Origin: Pseudomonadota bacterium
GTDB lineage: Bacteria > Myxococcota_A > UBA796 > GCA-2862545
Assembly (NCBI GenBank): GCA_023954855.1
Contig: JAGSGY010000001.1
Span: 186,001-250,000 of the forward strand
DNA: 64,000 bases
Direction: 5' to 3'
This document shows, in pieces, positions 61,017 through 64,000 of the stretch. Position numbers and translations under genes: made by a program. Each line of letters opens with the position of its first letter. Position 1 is the stretch's first letter. Below the pieces are notes generated by a model. It was given only the letters and a program-made list of their open reading frames with translations. It ran no database searches and was not told the DNA's origin.

Positions 61017-61927
61017 GCCTGTTTGATCATCAGCTCATCGCCGTGACAGGCAAAGGCGGCGTGGGGCGCACCACCGCGGCATGCTCGATCGCGCTCGCAG
61101 CTGCAGCCCAAGGAAAGCGCGTCTGCATCGCCGAGCTCGCAGGCCTCGCGCGCGTCCCCGAGGTGTTCGGCCTTCCTGGACGGTCTTACGCGCCCCAGCG
61201 CTGTGCCCCCGGGGTCGACACCATGTCGCTCTCCGCACTCGACTGTCTCGACGACTTCGGACGAAAGCGACTCAAGATTCAGGCGCTGGTGCGGCTCGTC
61301 TTCCACAACCGCCTGACTGCCGCATTCCTCGACGCCATTCCCGGCCTGCAGGACATGCAGCAGCTCGGCAAGATTCGGCACCTGATCGAAGAGTACGAGG
61401 GCGACGAGCCCCCCTACGACCTGATCGTGCTCGACGCTCCCGCCACCGGACATGGCCTCACGCTGCTCGACTCGGCGCGCTCCCTCGGCGAGATGACCCG
61501 GGTGGGTCCGTTCTACGAAGAGACCCAGCACATCGTGCGGCTTCTCTCCGACCCCGACCGAACGGCGATCGTCGTGGTGACCCTCGGTGAGGAGCTCCCC
61601 GTCAACGAGAGCCTCGAGCTGATCTCCAGTCTCGGTGAGGATCGCGCCCAGCTGGCCGCCATCGTAGCGAACCAGGTGCGCAGCCAGCCCCTTCCGGACG
61701 CCCCGCCCTGGCCGAAGCTGCGCGACGCCCTCGCCGCCAGCGACCAGACCGACCTGGTGTCTCTGGCAGACGCAGCCCAGTCGACGTGGACCTCGCAGGA
61801 GAGAGCTCTTGCGCGCCTCCGAACCACCATCGGCCTGCCCATTGCGCGACTTCCGCGATTGCCAGTCGTCGATGCCGAGTCACTGCTCATTCTCGCCGAA
61901 GCTGCTGAACAGCTGGAGGAGCCATGA
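61013..61927 (+). CDS. ArsA/Get3-family ATPase-like protein, first subunit, altered Walker A
   Basis: This 304-residue protein has the ArsA-type start LIAVTGKGGVGRTTAACSIA: the signature Lys14 is present, but the P-loop lysine is replaced by Arg19 (codon CGC). Switch regions are seen in YDLIVLDAPATGHGLTLLDS and IVVVTLGEELPVNESLEL. The family binds ATP at a dimer interface and in eukaryotes (Get3) handles tail-anchored proteins; in bacteria several roles exist, including metal handling. The start is a TTG overlapping the hydrolase stop. The second subunit follows by ATGA overlap. A paired arrangement like that in actinobacteria (Rv3679-Rv3680) is likely. Confidence 0.85.
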   Translation: MSLFDHQLIAVTGKGGVGRTTAACSIALAAAAQGKRVCIAELAGLARVPEVFGLPGRSYAPQRCAPGVDTMSLSALDCLDDFGRKRLKIQALVRLVFHNRLTAAFLDAIPGLQDMQQLGKIRHLIEEYEGDEPPYDLIVLDAPATGHGLTLLDSARSLGEMTRVGPFYEETQHIVRLLSDPDRTAIVVVTLGEELPVNESLELISSLGEDRAQLAAIVANQVRSQPLPDAPPWPKLRDALAASDQTDLVSLADAAQSTWTSQERALARLRTTIGLPIARLPRLPVVDAESLLILAEAAEQLEEP

Positions 61928-62964
61928 CCCGCGTCATCGTCTGTTGCGGCGTCGGCGGCGTCGGCAAGACCACGACCTCGGCAGCCCTCGCCGTGCGCCT
62001 GGCAAAGACGGGACACCGGGCCGTAGTGCTCACCATCGACCCGGCCCGCCGCCTCGCCGATGCACTGGGCGTCGAGCTCGGCAACGAGCCCCGCGCCGTG
62101 GCCATAGACGCTCCCGGCACGTTGCACGCGCTGATGCTCGATCGAAAGGCCACTTGGGATGGCATCATCCACCGCTTCGCTCCGAGTGCCGAAGCCGCGC
62201 AGCGCTTGTTCGACAACCGCTACTACAAAGCCGTCTCGACGCGCCTCGGCGGATCGCACGAGTTCATGGCGATGGAGAAGCTCTACGAACTGGTCGAATC
62301 CGAACGCTGGGACGTGGTCGTGGTCGACACACCGCCTACGCAACACGCCCTCGACTTCTTCAGAGCGCCAGACCGAGTGCATCGCGTCTTCGACCGGTCC
62401 GTGATCGGCATCCTTGTCGAGCCCGGCAAGGGCCTGTTCAACGCCGCGACCCGCAAGGTTGTCGGCGTGCTTCACCGCATGGCCGGAGAGCGCGTCATCG
62501 GCGACATCTCGGAGTTCTTCCGGCTGATGTCGGGCCTCTCGACCGGCTTCCGCAAGCGGTCACGTGCGGTGGCCGACCTGCTCTCGTCGGATCGCAGCCA
62601 CTACTGGCTCGTCACGTCCGCCTCGGCTCCAGCCCGCGCGGATGCGGTCGCTTTTCTGGCGGAGCTCGAGGAGCGGGAGCTGACGCTGCAGGGATTCCTC
62701 GTCAACCGCGTGATCCCCGACCCCGGCGAGCTGGCAGCCGAGCGTCCTGCAGACATCGGCGAAGCTGAATGGACCGAGTGGGGCCCCGCCTTCGACGCCC
62801 TGATCCACGCCCGCCGCAGCGAAGCCGCCCGTCACCGCGCCGGATTGGCCCAGCTCGCTCAGTCCTCGACCCACGCGAGCGTGCATCCTCTCCCCGACCT
62901 CGGCAGCGGAATCGCGGACCTGTCAGGTCTCGAGCGCCTCGCAGAGCACCTCCCCGACGTCTAA
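61924..62964 (+). CDS. ArsA/Get3-family ATPase-like protein, second subunit, lacking the signature lysine
   Basis: This 346-residue protein starts RVIVCCGVGGVGKTTTSAAL. The P-loop Lys15 is present, but the signature position is Val10, so it is a normal Walker A and not the deviant KGGxGKT form. It continues VLTIDPARRLADALGVELG, VVVVDTPPTQHALDFFRAPD (switch II), and LVTSASAPARADAVAFLAEL. The late part has HARRSEAARHRAGLAQLAQS. It overlaps the first subunit by ATGA at 61924-61927, so equal amounts are probably made. A stem-loop follows at 62971-62994. Confidence 0.85.
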   Translation: MTRVIVCCGVGGVGKTTTSAALAVRLAKTGHRAVVLTIDPARRLADALGVELGNEPRAVAIDAPGTLHALMLDRKATWDGIIHRFAPSAEAAQRLFDNRYYKAVSTRLGGSHEFMAMEKLYELVESERWDVVVVDTPPTQHALDFFRAPDRVHRVFDRSVIGILVEPGKGLFNAATRKVVGVLHRMAGERVIGDISEFFRLMSGLSTGFRKRSRAVADLLSSDRSHYWLVTSASAPARADAVAFLAELEERELTLQGFLVNRVIPDPGELAAERPADIGEAEWTEWGPAFDALIHARRSEAARHRAGLAQLAQSSTHASVHPLPDLGSGIADLSGLERLAEHLPDV

Positions 62965-62970
62965 AACAAC

Positions 62971-62994
62971 GAAGGCGGACCGAAGCCCGCCTTC
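62971..62994 (+). terminator. Weak hairpin after the ArsA-like pair
   Basis: GAAGGCGG (62971-62978) pairs with CCGCCTTC (62987-62994) with an eight-base loop. There is no T-tract, so intrinsic termination is uncertain. Confidence 0.5.
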
Positions 62995-63012
62995 AACCCC
63001 AACCCGTCGGCA

Positions 63013-63948
63013 TCAGCCGCCGAAGGTCGCCTCGCTGATGCAGAGGTCGTTGTACTCCTTGCCAGCCTTCACCTCGGTGAAGGTGAGCTTGACGGAGGTG
63101 GTCGTCTTGGCGCTGAACGGGATGACCTGGGGCATCATCGAGTTCTTGATGACGATCGACTCGGTCGAGCCGTCGGAAAAGGTCAGCGTGCCGCCCACAG
63201 CGCGGTTTGCCTTCATCCACAGCGGCATCGAGCCGCCGATTCCGTTGATAAGACTCAGCTTGGAGATGCGCGTGGACGCGCCAAAGGCGAAGTCGAGCGA
63301 CTGGCCGCTGCCATCACCGTCGTCGCCCTCACACCACATCGAGTCTTTGATGCCGTCGGCGACATTCGAGGGGTTGTAGTTGCCGTCGCCGTCCGCGGGC
63401 AGCTCGGTGGAGGCGGTGACCTCGCGAACCACCGGACCGTCGCCGCTCGCGTCAAACACCTGGATCTCGGAGATCACGGTATCGAGCCACGTCGAACCCG
63501 AGTGGATGCCCTTCACCTTGAAGCGAATGGACGAAGTGCTCTTGGGGCTCGCCAGATCGAGGACCTGCACCTCCTGAGCGTCGTCGAGCTTCCACGTCTG
63601 CTTGGTTCCATCCGAAAAGGACAGCTCCACTTCTTTGGGGCGATTGGCGCGGCGCCAGTAGTCGGTGCTGTACCAGTCGCCGGCCCACATCTTGATGCGG
63701 GTCACGTCCTGGCTCCCGCCGAGATCGAGCTCAATCCAGGAACCGAGGCCCGAGCCATCCTCGCCTTCGACCCAGGACTTTCCGTGCTTGCCGTCGATGG
63801 CGTGCGCGGCGTCGTAGGTTGCCCCTTCTTGAGGAGCGTAGGTCGAAGACGCCATTGCACCCGCAACCTTGATCTGGCCGGCGAAGGCCGTGGTGGAGAA
63901 CAGCGTCGCGCACAACGCGATCGTGAAGGTGGCGGAGTTGGCTCGCAT
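63013..63948 (-). CDS. Exported protein with two discoidin-like glycan-binding domains
   Basis: This 311-residue protein has a signal peptide (MRANSATFTIALCATLFSTTAFAG). Two homologous domains follow, about residues 25-165 and 175-311. Each has an ASSTYAPQ or ASTELPAD entry, an Asp-rich ADGIKDSMWCEGDDG or AIDGKHGKSWVEGEDGSGLG loop, a long core strand (WIELDLGGSQDVTRIKMW) and a SFSDGTK or TFSDGST hairpin. This pattern is that of the F5/8-type-C or NADase-type glycan-binding domain. It has no catalytic domain and is probably a secreted binding protein. An Arg-rich start and no lipobox argue for a soluble periplasmic or secreted form. Confidence 0.7.
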   Translation of the reverse strand: MRANSATFTIALCATLFSTTAFAGQIKVAGAMASSTYAPQEGATYDAAHAIDGKHGKSWVEGEDGSGLGSWIELDLGGSQDVTRIKMWAGDWYSTDYWRRANRPKEVELSFSDGTKQTWKLDDAQEVQVLDLASPKSTSSIRFKVKGIHSGSTWLDTVISEIQVFDASGDGPVVREVTASTELPADGDGNYNPSNVADGIKDSMWCEGDDGDGSGQSLDFAFGASTRISKLSLINGIGGSMPLWMKANRAVGGTLTFSDGSTESIVIKNSMMPQVIPFSAKTTTSVKLTFTEVKAGKEYNDLCISEATFGG

Positions 63949-64000
63949 AGAAGGTATCCTCGGCGTAGCGTGCGGATGGAGGAGGCAGAAGGGCGGCCAG

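Overview
The window is 64 kb of high-GC, tightly packed bacterial DNA with about 60 protein genes. I saw no rRNA, tRNA, CRISPR array, insertion sequence or prophage. It looks chromosomal. Three features point to the Myxococcota (former Deltaproteobacteria): a giant secreted protein ending in a MYXO-CTERM-like sorting tail (Cys-rich stretch, hydrophobic segment, arginine cluster), several lipoproteins with very short signals followed by Asp/Thr/Ser/Gly-rich linkers, and a sigma-factor gene with a sigma-54-type promoter. The exact lineage cannot be fixed from this sequence alone.

Layout. 1-13 kb: an incomplete secreted protein, a DUF2804 protein, a GAF-domain protein, two adjacent rRNA pseudouridine synthases (RluF-like and RluE-like), an enoyl-CoA isomerase-like protein, a DEAD-box RNA helicase, a sterol-desaturase-family membrane oxygenase and an exported deiminase-fold enzyme. 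13-25.4 kb: a cell-surface region with a 2263-residue beta-helix/Calx-beta-like protein, a glycosyltransferase-like (GT-C) membrane protein fused to an arylsulfotransferase-like propeller, a second GT-C protein on the opposite strand, and an FGE-fold lipoprotein. 25.4-35.4 kb: a DUF1697 protein, a protein with a phage-type zinc finger, a hybrid histidine kinase, an NhaC antiporter, a membrane-anchored subtilase, and a divergent secreted caspase-fold protein that has lost its catalytic cysteine. 35.4-49 kb: housekeeping metabolism and cell maintenance (thiolase, Dam methylase, SppA, HolB, AccD-FolC, metallo-hydrolase, LD-carboxypeptidase, pyruvate kinase). 49-55 kb: a long minus-strand run with ExbB/ExbD, an FtsB-like protein, YgfZ, a large hydrolase lipoprotein and an N-formylglutamate amidohydrolase. 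55-64 kb: a predicted aminopeptidase, a group-2 sigma-70 factor, a one-carbon operon (fmdB-folD-gcvT-gcvH), an alpha/beta hydrolase followed by two ArsA-family ATPases, and a two-domain discoidin-like exported protein.

How genes work together. FolD, GcvT and GcvH share methylene-tetrahydrofolate. AccD and FolC overlap by four bases. ExbB and ExbD form an energising channel. The tandem ArsA-like proteins carry complementary active-site changes that suggest an obligate heterodimer.

Strongest second-look signals: (1) a consensus sigma-54 promoter with two upstream 18-bp enhancer-like sites in front of a sigma-70-family gene; (2) the complementary ArsA pair; (3) the GT-C/arylsulfotransferase fusion beside a giant surface protein; (4) two genes whose signal sequence is only completed if translation starts at AUC; (5) six of fifteen convergent gene pairs ending in one shared CTAG; (6) the Cys-less caspase homologue.
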